NCBI RefSeq assembly: GCF_047607725.1
Contig: NZ_JBLKSS010000094.1
Span: 1-12,776, forward strand
Direction: 5' to 3'
Length of the DNA: 12,776 nucleotides
DNA from: JBLKSS01 sp047607725
GTDB taxonomy: Bacteria; Pseudomonadota; Gammaproteobacteria; Enterobacterales; Enterobacteriaceae
Shown: piece by piece, positions 6,839-12,776 of the stretch
Layout of the letters: the number at the start of each line of letters is the position of its first letter
How positions within the stretch are numbered: position 1 is the stretch's first letter
Notes under the pieces: generated by a model
Told to the model about the DNA's origin: nothing
Seen by the model: only the letters and a program-made list of their open reading frames with translations
Database searches by the model: none
Position numbers and translations under genes: made by a program

Positions 6839-6888
6839 CATACAACAAACCCACCAATAATTCAAGACGTCCTCCACGGGGCGCTTAC
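6839..6888 (-). repeat. Right terminal inverted repeat of the 338-bp element
   Basis: Reverse complement of 6551-6600 with one mismatch. Its outer edge abuts codon 268 of dprA. Read on the minus strand it adds the residues VSAPWRTS and a TGA stop (6864-6862) to the broken dprA frame. Confidence 0.92.
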
Positions 6889-7692
6889 CTGCCGGATAAG
6901 CCAATGGGTACCGGCACTAGATGGGCTGCCCAGCGGGCCTGGCAAGGCAAAGACCTCTCGTCCCTGATCCAGCGCACAGCGCGCCGTGACCAGCGAACCG
7001 CTTTTTATTGCCGCCTCCAACACCAACACCCCCATGCTTAACCCGCTTATCAAACGGTTACGAAAGGGAAAATTCATCGCCAGCGGCGGCGCATAGGGCA
7101 AAAACTCCGAAACCAGCGCGCCTTCGTGCGCGACAATTTCGGCGGCCAACCGGCAATGCTGGCGCGGATAGCCGTAACCGATCCCGCAGCCCAACACCGC
7201 CCCGGTCTTTCCCCCGGCGGCCAGCGCGGCGCGGTGGCAGACCCCATCAATGCCGAGCGCCAGACCGCTGGTGATAGTCAGGCTGGCGGCCGCTAGCTGA
7301 CTGGCGAAATAGTCGCCCCATTGTTTACCGTATAGGCTGTATTGCCGGCTACCGACCATCGCCAGCTGTCGCGTTTCCAGGCAGGCGGGATCCCCTGCGA
7401 TAAAGAGCGCCGGCGGCGGGCAGTCGAGCGCGGCTAGGCGGCGGGGATAACGCGCATCGTTGATGGCAAGCAAATGGTGACCCGGTTGCGCTAGCCAGCG
7501 GCGCGCGCTCTCCAGTTCGCCCGGCGAACAGCGACGATAGAGGTGGTGCTGCCGCGGGGTTAAAACCGCATTTAACAGCGCTTGCGGGTCCAGCAGCGCC
7601 GAATCCGCCGTTTTGGCTAGATATTCCTTGGCCCGGGCGCCGTTTACCCCCTTTACCGCCGCCATGCGCAGCCATATTTCGCTCAATGGCAT
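6889..7692 (-). pseudogene. dprA: dprA (smf), DNA-processing protein, 3' end lost at the element
   Basis: DprA binds single-stranded DNA and loads RecA during natural transformation. The minus strand from ATG at 7692 (preceded by GGGAGGG) encodes 268 residues matching DprA: an N-terminal helical region (SEIWLRM), then the Rossmann-like domain with MVGSRQYSLYG (112-122), SGLALGIDG (142-150), VLGCGIGYGYPR, GALVSEF, NFPFRNRLISGLS (207-219), SGSLVTARCALDQGREVFALPGP and HWLIRQ (263-268). E. coli DprA has about 374 residues, so the last ~105, including the C-terminal winged-helix domain, are missing. Homology ends exactly at the inverted repeat, which supplies eight foreign residues and a stop. At the conserved FPRRNR and GLSKG positions as I recall them from E. 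coli, this protein has Phe210 and Met220, perhaps early decay. It is divergent from def, as in E. coli. Confidence 0.87.
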
Positions 7693-7731
7693 TTTCCCTC
7701 CTTCCCTTCCCTGGCGACCGGCCAACGCCGG

Positions 7732-7773
7732 GACATTTCCCGTCCAATGCTGTCAATCAGCCCCGGAAATGTC
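7732..7773. promoter_or_regulatory. Inverted repeat in the dprA-def divergent region
   Basis: GACATTTCC (7732-7740) and GGAAATGTC (7765-7773) are perfect 9-bp arms separated by 24 bases. It lies 51 bases before the def ATG at 7825 and about 40 before the dprA ATG. It may be a pair of regulator half-sites or a leader hairpin of def; no known motif is recognised. Confidence 0.35.
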
Positions 7774-7824
7774 TAAAATAAAGGTAAATGTCGTTTTCAT
7801 ACTCAGATGCAGATTCAAACCACT

Positions 7825-8361
7825 ATGTCATTATTGCAGGTATTACATTATCCCGACGAGCGGTTGCGCAAAGTCGCCAAACCTGTCGCCGACGTCAATG
7901 ACGCCATCCGCCGCATCGTGGATGATATGTTTGAGGCTATGTACGCCGAGGAGGGGATCGGCCTGGCTGCCACCCAGGTTGATATCCACCAGCGGATCAT
8001 CGTTATTGATGTCTCTGAAAACCGCGATCAGCGCCTGGTGCTGATCAATCCCGAACTGCTGGAGAAAAGCGGCGAGACCGGCATTGATGAAGGCTGTCTG
8101 TCGATTCCCGATCAACGAGGCTTCGTACCGCGGGCGGAAAAGGTGAAAGTGCGGGCGCTGGATCGCGACGGTAACAGCTTCGAGTTGGAGGCGGACGATC
8201 TGCTGGCAATCTGTATCCAGCACGAGATGGATCATCTGGTCGGCAAGCTGTTTGTTGATTATCTCTCGCCGCTAAAACGTCAGCGCATTCGTCAAAAAAT
8301 GGAAAAACTGGCGCGTATGACCGCGCGGGCGGATAAGGATAAAGTAACCCAAACACCATAG
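7825..8361 (+). CDS. def: Peptide deformylase
   Basis: Cytoplasmic metalloenzyme removing the N-formyl group from nascent proteins. The 178-residue protein has all three family motifs: GIGLAATQV (about 44-52), EGCLS (89-93, metal ligand C91) and QHEMDH (132-137, ligands H133 and H137, catalytic E134). It is near-identical to E. coli Def through the catalytic core and has a slightly longer, lysine-rich C-terminal tail (ADKDKVTQTP). Start ATG at 7825 (MSLLQVLHYPDERLRK) aligns with E. coli. ATG at 7807 would add MQIQTT. Neither has a clear ribosome-binding site, so the start is not certain. The stop is 8 bases before the fmt GTG, giving a tight operon. Confidence 0.95.
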   Translation: MSLLQVLHYPDERLRKVAKPVADVNDAIRRIVDDMFEAMYAEEGIGLAATQVDIHQRIIVIDVSENRDQRLVLINPELLEKSGETGIDEGCLSIPDQRGFVPRAEKVKVRALDRDGNSFELEADDLLAICIQHEMDHLVGKLFVDYLSPLKRQRIRQKMEKLARMTARADKDKVTQTP

Positions 8362-8369
8362 GAATCATC

Positions 8370-9320
8370 GTGTCCGACTCTTTACGTATTATCTTCGCCG
8401 GTACGCCGGATTTCGCCGCGCGCCATTTGGACGCGCTGATTTGCGCCAAACATCAGGTGGTCGGCGTTTTCACCCAGCTGGACCGGCCCGCCGGACGCGG
8501 CAACAGATTGACGCCCAGCCCGGTCAAGCAGTTGGCGGAGCGGCATAGCCTACCGGTATATCAACCTTCTTCGCTGCGCAAACCCGAGGGGCAAGGGTGG
8601 GTGGCGGCGTTAAAGGCGGATATCATGGTGGTCGTGGCCTATGGCCTGATCCTGCCGCAGGCGGTCCTGGACCTGCCGCGCCTTGGCTGTATCAACGTCC
8701 ATGGGTCGCTATTACCGCGATGGCGCGGGGCGGCACCGATTCAGCGAGCATTGTGGGCCGGCGACGACCGAACCGGCGTGACGATTATGCAGATGGATGC
8801 CGGCCTCGATACCGGCGCCATGCTGCATAAGGCCGCCTGTGCTATCAAGTCCGACGACACCAGTGCCTCGCTGTATGACAAATTGGCGCAAATCGGGCCG
8901 GGCGCCCTATTGACCACGCTTGAGCAGCTCGCCGCCGGCCGCGCCGCAGCCGAGCCACAAGACAACGCGCTCACGACCTATGCGGACAAACTCAGCAAGG
9001 ACGAAGCCCGGCTCGACTGGCGCCTGCCCGCGGCACAGCTTGAGCGTTGCATCCGCGCCTTTAACCCCTGGCCCATCAGCTATTTCCCGCTGTCGGGGCA
9101 GCCAATCAAAGTTTGGGCCGCCAGCGTTGACGCCCGGCAGACGGCGTCATGTGCACCAGGCACGATTGTGGCCACGGACAAGGCCGGCATTCACATCGCC
9201 ACCGTCGAGGGCGTTCTGACGCTAACTCAGTTGCAGCCGGCGGGTAAAAAAGCGATGCCGGTCCAGGATTTACTCAATTCACGCCGCGAATGGTTTATTC
9301 CCGGTACGTTTCTGGATTAA
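8370..9320 (+). CDS. fmt: Methionyl-tRNA formyltransferase
   Basis: Transfers a formyl group from 10-formyltetrahydrofolate to Met-tRNA(fMet) for initiation. The 316-residue protein follows E. coli Fmt end to end: N-terminal IIFAGTPDFAARHLDAL, DRPAGRG, VVVAYGLILP, and the catalytic block GCINVHGSLLPRWRGAAPIQR starting near residue 106 (N109, H111) with D147 in MDAGLDTG. The C-terminal domain has YADKLSKDEARLDW, RAFNPWP, LQPAGKKAM and LLNSRREWF. The start is GTG at 8370 with AGGA 6 bases upstream, eight bases after the def stop. One departure is Leu in FTQLDRPAGRG where E. coli has Pro. The frame is intact. Confidence 0.96.
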   Translation: MSDSLRIIFAGTPDFAARHLDALICAKHQVVGVFTQLDRPAGRGNRLTPSPVKQLAERHSLPVYQPSSLRKPEGQGWVAALKADIMVVVAYGLILPQAVLDLPRLGCINVHGSLLPRWRGAAPIQRALWAGDDRTGVTIMQMDAGLDTGAMLHKAACAIKSDDTSASLYDKLAQIGPGALLTTLEQLAAGRAAAEPQDNALTTYADKLSKDEARLDWRLPAAQLERCIRAFNPWPISYFPLSGQPIKVWAASVDARQTASCAPGTIVATDKAGIHIATVEGVLTLTQLQPAGKKAMPVQDLLNSRREWFIPGTFLD

Positions 9321-9393
9321 TCTTCACCTTAAGGGTGAGCCGGCGGCGTTGGCCACCGGTTATATGGCGAGAGCCTCCACGGCCCGGTCTGCT

Positions 9394-10695
9394 ATGAAAA
9401 CACACTATAATCTCCGCGTTATCGCCGCCAAGGCAGTGGCGCAGGTGCTGGACCAAGGCCAGTCCCTCGGCGCCCTGTTGCCGCCGTTGCAGGCGTCTTT
9501 GAACGAAAAGGACCGTGCGCTGCTGCAGGAACTCTGTTTCGGTATTATGCGCGTCCTGCCGCAGTTAGAATGGATCCTGCACCAGCTGATGGAAAAACCG
9601 TTGACCGGTAAACAGCGGCCGGTTCATTACCTGCTCATGGTCGGTTTGTATCAGTTGATCTACACCCGCATCCCTGCCCATGCCGCGCTGGCGGAGACGG
9701 TAGAGGGCGCGGTGGCGCTGAAACGGCCGCAGCTAAAGGGGCTGATTAACGGCGTGTTGCGCCAGTTCCAACGCCAGCAGGCAGCCTTGCTGGCCGAGGC
9801 CGCGCAACTGGACATCCGCCACCTGCATCCCTCCTGGCTGCAAAAACGGATCCTGGCCGCCTGGCCGGCGCAGTACGCGCAGATAATCGACACCAACAAT
9901 CAACGGCCGCCGATGTGGCTGCGGGTCAACCGCCGGCACCACGGCCGTGACGCCTATCTGGCGTTGCTGGCCGATGCGGATATCGCCGCCGTCACGCACC
10001 CGCAGTTGCCGGACGCCATCAGGCTGGAGATGCCGTGCAACGTTGGCCGCCTGCCTGGCTTCGATCGGGGCTGGGTAACGGTGCAGGATGCATCGGCGCA
10101 GGGCTGCGCCTTGCTGCTGGCACCGCAGGACGGTGAGGCCATCCTCGATCTGTGCGCCGCCCCCGGCGGCAAGACCACCCATCTTTTGGAGATCGCGCCC
10201 GCGGCGCGAGTCACCGCGGTAGATGTGGACGGGCAGCGCGCGGCACGGATCCATGACAATCTGCAGCGGCTGGGCATGCAGGCGGAGGTTATCATTGGCG
10301 ACGGGCGTGCGCCGGAAGACTGGTGCGGTAATCGGCTTTTCGATCGCATCCTGCTGGATGCGCCTTGCTCCGCGACGGGCGTCATACACCGGCATCCGGA
10401 TATCAAATGGCTGCGCCGCGACGGGGACATCGCCAAGCTGACTGAATTGCAGCGGCAGATCCTGCACGCCGCCTGGCGGATCCTGAAGCCCGGCGGCACG
10501 TTGCTGTATGCCACCTGTTCGATTCTGCCGGAAGAAAACCGCGGTCAAATCGCCGCTTTTCTCGCCAGCCATCCTAACGCCCGGCTGCAGGAAACGGGCG
10601 ATGCCGCCGCCCCCGGCTTGCAATGCTTACCGTCGCCGACGTCGGGTGATGGTTTCTTTTACGCTAAGATGATAAAAGGGACGCAGGCCCCCTGA
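9394..10695 (+). CDS. rsmB: 16S rRNA m5C967 methyltransferase RsmB (Sun/Fmu)
   Basis: Methylates C967 of 16S rRNA using SAM. The 433-residue product has the N-terminal NusB-like RNA-binding domain (about 1-140; LLQELCFGIMR, RIPAHAALAETVEGAV, LKGLINGVLRQFQRQQ) and a C-terminal Rossmann methyltransferase domain. The latter has VTVQDASAQGC, the SAM loop DLCAAPGGKTTH (from 252), DAPCSATGVIHRHPDIKW with catalytic-pair C325, ATCS with C375, and GDGFFYAK near the end. The ATG at 9394 (MKTHYNLRVIAAKAV) aligns with the E. coli N-terminus (429 residues). Upstream in-frame TTG 9349 and ATG 9364 give low-complexity additions. No clear ribosome-binding site is seen, and the 73-base gap after fmt includes a small TCACC/GGTGA hairpin. 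The frame is intact. Confidence 0.95.
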   Translation: MKTHYNLRVIAAKAVAQVLDQGQSLGALLPPLQASLNEKDRALLQELCFGIMRVLPQLEWILHQLMEKPLTGKQRPVHYLLMVGLYQLIYTRIPAHAALAETVEGAVALKRPQLKGLINGVLRQFQRQQAALLAEAAQLDIRHLHPSWLQKRILAAWPAQYAQIIDTNNQRPPMWLRVNRRHHGRDAYLALLADADIAAVTHPQLPDAIRLEMPCNVGRLPGFDRGWVTVQDASAQGCALLLAPQDGEAILDLCAAPGGKTTHLLEIAPAARVTAVDVDGQRAARIHDNLQRLGMQAEVIIGDGRAPEDWCGNRLFDRILLDAPCSATGVIHRHPDIKWLRRDGDIAKLTELQRQILHAAWRILKPGGTLLYATCSILPEENRGQIAAFLASHPNARLQETGDAAAPGLQCLPSPTSGDGFFYAKMIKGTQAP

Positions 10696-10721
10696 CGGCG
10701 GGGATAACAAAGAGACGCTCA

Positions 10722-10805
10722 CCCGCTATCGGCGCGAATGATAAAGGTACACGCCCGCTATCGGTGCGCATGATAACAGGTGCCCCCCGCCCGCTAACGG
10801 CGTGC
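10722..10805 (+). repeat. Imperfect direct repeats in the rsmB-trkA gap
   Basis: The block CCCGCTATCGG occurs at 10722-10732 and 10754-10764 and, with one change (CCCGCTAACGG), at 10790-10800, a spacing of 32 then 36 bases. The first two units continue alike: GCGAATGATAA and GCGCATGATAA. A weaker fourth unit (GACGGCGGGGATAACA, about 10694-10709) precedes them. They fill most of the 134-bp gap before trkA and encode nothing recognised. They may be binding sites or simply a decaying tandem duplication. Confidence 0.65.
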
Positions 10806-10829
10806 TTGGCTGAACACAACGGGTCATTT

Positions 10830-12206
10830 ATGAAAATTATCATCCTTGGTGCGGGGCAGGTCGGCGGCACGCTGGCGGAAAACCTGGTCGGTGAGAATAA
10901 TGACATCACCATCGTCGATACCAATCCTGACCAGCTGCGCCAGTTGCAGGACAAGTTCGATTTGCGCGCGATCCAAGGGCACGGGTCACATCCGCGGGTC
11001 CTGCGCGATGCCGGGGCGGAGGATGCCGATATGCTGGTGGCGGTCACCAACTCCGACGAAACCAATATGATTGCCTGTCAGATAGCCTATACGCTGTTCA
11101 AAACGCCAAACCGCATCGCCCGCATCCGCTCCCACGATTATGTCCGCGAGGCGGAGCGGCTGTTTTCGCCGGAAGCGGTGCCTATCGATCATTTAATTTC
11201 CCCCGAGCAGCTGGTCACCGATAACATCTATAAACTGATTGAGTACCCCGGCGCGCTGCAGGTGGTCAATTTCGTCGAAGGCAAAGTCAGCCTGGTGGCG
11301 GTCAAGGCCTATTATGGCGGGCCGCTGGTCGGTAATGCCCTCTCTTTTCTGCGCGAACATATGCCACACATCGAAACACGCGTCGCGGCGATTTTTCGCC
11401 AGGACCGGCCGATTCGCCCGCAGGGTTCGACGATTATCGAGGCGGGCGATGAGGTGTTCTTCGTGGTCGCCTCGCAGCATATCCGCGCGGTGATGAGTGA
11501 AATGCAGCGGCTGGAAAAGCCCTATAAGCGCATCATGATTGTCGGCGGCGGTAACATCGGCGCCGGCCTGGCTTATCGGCTGGAAAAAGATTACAGCGTG
11601 AAACTGATTGAGCACGATCAGGAGCGGGCCGCGTCGCTGGCGGAACGGTTGCATGATACTATCGTCTTTTACGGTGATGCCTCTGATCAGGAGCTACTGG
11701 CGCAGGAGCATATTGAACAGATCGACGTCTTTATCGCCATCACCAACGACGATGAAGCCAATATCATGTCCGCCATGTTGGCCAAACGGATGGGCGCGAA
11801 AAAGGTATTGGTGCTTATCCAGCGGCGCGCCTATGTGGATCTGGTGCAGGGCAGCGTTATCGACATCGCTATTTCACCGCAGCAGGCCACGATATCAGCG
11901 CTGCTGGGGCATGTGCGCAAAGCGGATATTGTCAGCGTCTCCTCGCTGCGGCGCGGGGTGGCGGAGGCGATTGAGGCCATCGCTCATGGCGACGAGAGCA
12001 CCTCGCGGGTAGTTGGCCGCCATATCGACGCCATCAAACTGCCGCCCGGCACTATTATCGGCGCCATTGTCCGCGGCGATGAGGTGATCATCGCCAATCG
12101 TAACAGCCGTATCGAACAGGGCGACCATGTGATCATGTTCCTGACCGATAAAAAGTTTGTCAGCGATGTGGAACGGCTGTTCCAACCCAGTCCCTTTTTC
12201 CTTTAG
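10830..12206 (+). CDS. trkA: Trk potassium uptake regulatory subunit TrkA
   Basis: Peripheral membrane NAD(H)-binding protein that gates the TrkH/TrkG potassium channels. It has 458 residues, the same as E. coli. It contains two RCK repeats: RCK-N1 begins MKIIILGAGQVGGTLAENL (GxGxxG at about 7-12), and RCK-N2 has VGGGNIGAGLAYRLE from about 238. Both are followed by RCK-C parts (KAYYGGPLVGNALS; SSLRRGVAEAIEAIAHGDESTS, KLPPGTIIGAIVRGDEV). The ATG at 10830 gives an exact N-terminal match to E. coli; the ORF is open upstream but that part is not conserved. The ribosome-binding site is poor (ACGGGT). Near-identical to E. coli over long stretches with no lesion, which stands out among the damaged genes nearby. 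Confidence 0.96.
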   Translation: MKIIILGAGQVGGTLAENLVGENNDITIVDTNPDQLRQLQDKFDLRAIQGHGSHPRVLRDAGAEDADMLVAVTNSDETNMIACQIAYTLFKTPNRIARIRSHDYVREAERLFSPEAVPIDHLISPEQLVTDNIYKLIEYPGALQVVNFVEGKVSLVAVKAYYGGPLVGNALSFLREHMPHIETRVAAIFRQDRPIRPQGSTIIEAGDEVFFVVASQHIRAVMSEMQRLEKPYKRIMIVGGGNIGAGLAYRLEKDYSVKLIEHDQERAASLAERLHDTIVFYGDASDQELLAQEHIEQIDVFIAITNDDEANIMSAMLAKRMGAKKVLVLIQRRAYVDLVQGSVIDIAISPQQATISALLGHVRKADIVSVSSLRRGVAEAIEAIAHGDESTSRVVGRHIDAIKLPPGTIIGAIVRGDEVIIANRNSRIEQGDHVIMFLTDKKFVSDVERLFQPSPFFL

Positions 12207-12304
12207 ACATCGACATATCGTCGGCCTATTCGGAAAAATACCCCCCTGGTAAATCATTCATCCTTTGTTAGACTTAGTTCATTCACAAATGATGGAGCAA
12301 GCCT

Positions 12305-12646
12305 ATGAGTTTCTTACAAGAATTCCGCAAATTCGCGATGCGTGGCAACGTGGTCGACCTGGCGGTCGGTATTATCATCGGTGCCGCTTTCGGCAAAATG
12401 GTCTCTTCTTTAGTGGCCAACGTCATCATGCCGCCGCTGGGGTTGCTGATCTGCGGGATTGATTTTAAGCAATTCAGTTGGGTGCTCAAGCCGGCGCAGG
12501 GAGACACGCCGGCGGTGGTAATGGAGTACGGAATTTTCCTGCAAAATATCTTTGATTTCATCATCGTAGCGTTTGCTGTGTTCTGTATTATCAAGCTGAT
12601 AAACAGGATGCACCGTAAAGAGGAAGAAAAGCCCGCCGAGCCGTAG
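12305..12646 (+). CDS. mscL: Large-conductance mechanosensitive channel MscL, C-terminal helix lost
   Basis: Inner-membrane homopentameric channel that opens under osmotic downshock. Ribosome-binding site GGAG at 12294-12297, ATG at 12305. The 113 residues include the N-terminal amphipathic helix (MSFLQEFRKFAMRGN), the first membrane helix (VVDLAVGIIIGAAFGKMVSSLVANVIMPPLG segment, about 15-46), a periplasmic loop, and the second membrane helix (about 75-100), followed by the basic-acidic RKEEE cluster. E. coli MscL has about 136 residues; the final ~23 that form the cytoplasmic helix bundle (TKEEVLLTEIRDLL) are absent. The stop lies where minus-strand phage-like coding begins, so the tail was replaced by a rearrangement. 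The pore part and the charged cluster remain, and the C-terminal bundle is known to be dispensable for channel opening, so it may still work. Confidence 0.88.
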   Translation: MSFLQEFRKFAMRGNVVDLAVGIIIGAAFGKMVSSLVANVIMPPLGLLICGIDFKQFSWVLKPAQGDTPAVVMEYGIFLQNIFDFIIVAFAVFCIIKLINRMHRKEEEKPAEP

Positions 12647-12776
12647 GCCATCTGCCAGAAGCCAAACCCGGCCTGGCCGCGCGCCTCTGCGCCAAACTTG
12701 AACTGCTTGCGCATAAACACGTCCGGGCTGTTGATATCGGTCATGGCGACAAACAGCGGGGCCTGGCGCTGCTGGA
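12637..12776 (-). pseudogene. Mu-like prophage major head protein (gpT-like), C-terminal fragment at window edge
   Basis: The minus strand reads QQRQAPLFVAMTDINSP, then DVFMRKQFKFGAEARGQ and AGFGFWQMAYGS. This pattern (QxxxP, VFM, KQFKFGxxARGxxGFGFWQMAYGS) resembles, from memory, the C-terminus of major head subunits of Mu-like prophages (gpT family). The frame enters from the right edge, so the N-terminal part is outside the window. Phage-like sequence ends at about 12637-12645, within the mscL stop region. Further left the same frame is merely antisense to mscL. It may be the broken end of a prophage remnant or the end of a gene whose stop was lost in the join. Family assignment needs a profile search. 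Confidence 0.6.

Larger units (their letters stand above)
6551..6888. mobile_element. 338-bp MITE-like element with 50-bp terminal inverted repeats at a synteny breakpoint
   Basis: Positions 6551-6600 and 6839-6888 are inverted repeats of 50 bp that differ at one base (A at 6562 against the complement of C at 6877). The 238-bp interior is AT-richer than the flanking genes, holds no credible ORF, and carries a long hairpin at 6718-6753. The outer limits coincide with the ends of gene homology: yecM on the left, dprA on the right. Since the two flanks come from different genes, no target-site duplication is expected and none is seen. It is too short for a transposase, so it is a non-autonomous element or an internally deleted insertion sequence. 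I could not assign an IS family. A diverged relative of the terminal repeat lies at 18-58. Confidence 0.85.

Noticed and set aside
6551..6888. CRISPR array or integron attC site
   Set aside because: There is one pair of inverted repeats and one palindrome, with no series of spaced direct repeats and no integron-type core sites.
6817..7041. Plus-strand ORF starting inside the 338-bp element
   Set aside because: It runs antisense through the element and dprA, with no recognisable protein or ribosome-binding site.
8045..8449. Minus-strand ORFs within def, fmt, rsmB and trkA
   Set aside because: GC-rich coding DNA commonly leaves open antisense frames; these overlap strongly conserved sense genes and show no recognisable family.
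9321..9345. TCACC/GGTGA hairpin between fmt and rsmB as a terminator
   Set aside because: Only a 5-bp stem and no T-run; rsmB is expected to be read from the same operon.
12283..12744. Long minus-strand ORF across the whole of mscL
   Set aside because: Only its first ~35 codons look phage-like; the rest is the antisense shadow of mscL, so it is not reported as one gene.

Overview
The window reads as chromosomal DNA of a gammaproteobacterium of the order Enterobacterales that is losing genes. By recall, almost every protein is close to its E. coli counterpart, the coding DNA is fairly GC-rich, and an unusual share of genes is damaged. A Sodalis-like insect symbiont fits best: a recent host-restricted lineage with many pseudogenes, mobile-element junctions and Mu-like prophage debris. 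The species is an inference; no database was searched.

Layout. Positions 1-306 hold a diverged copy of a mobile-element end and a leader. Positions 307-6550 match the E. coli yecD-yecE-yecN-cmoA-cmoB ... cutC-yecM neighbourhood: yecD (intact), yecE (5' deletion), yecN (amber codon), cmoA and cmoB (intact, overlapping), cutC on the minus strand (frameshift next to an A6 tract), a MalY/PatB-type PLP lyase gene on the plus strand (intact), and the 3' part of yecM on the minus strand. Positions 6551-6888 are a 338-bp element with 50-bp terminal inverted repeats (one mismatch). Beyond it the gene order switches to a distant E. coli region: dprA (minus strand, 3' end lost), then def-fmt-rsmB-trkA-mscL on the plus strand. 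The last ~130 bases are minus-strand coding sequence resembling the C-terminus of a Mu-like phage major head protein. It meets mscL at its 3' end, so MscL lacks the usual C-terminal helix.

How the genes work together. The intact genes are mostly core functions: CmoA/CmoB make the cmo5U wobble modification of tRNA, Def/Fmt handle formyl-methionine at translation start, RsmB methylates 16S rRNA, and TrkA is the NAD-binding regulator of K+ uptake. The damaged genes (yecE, yecN, cutC, yecM, dprA and the mscL tail) are ones expected to be dispensable in a host.

The most notable feature is the 338-bp element. It lies exactly where yecM homology ends on one side and dprA homology ends on the other, so it marks a rearrangement breakpoint between two distant chromosomal regions. 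I found no evidence for a new defence, biosynthetic or other multi-gene system, no CRISPR array and no tRNA or rRNA gene.
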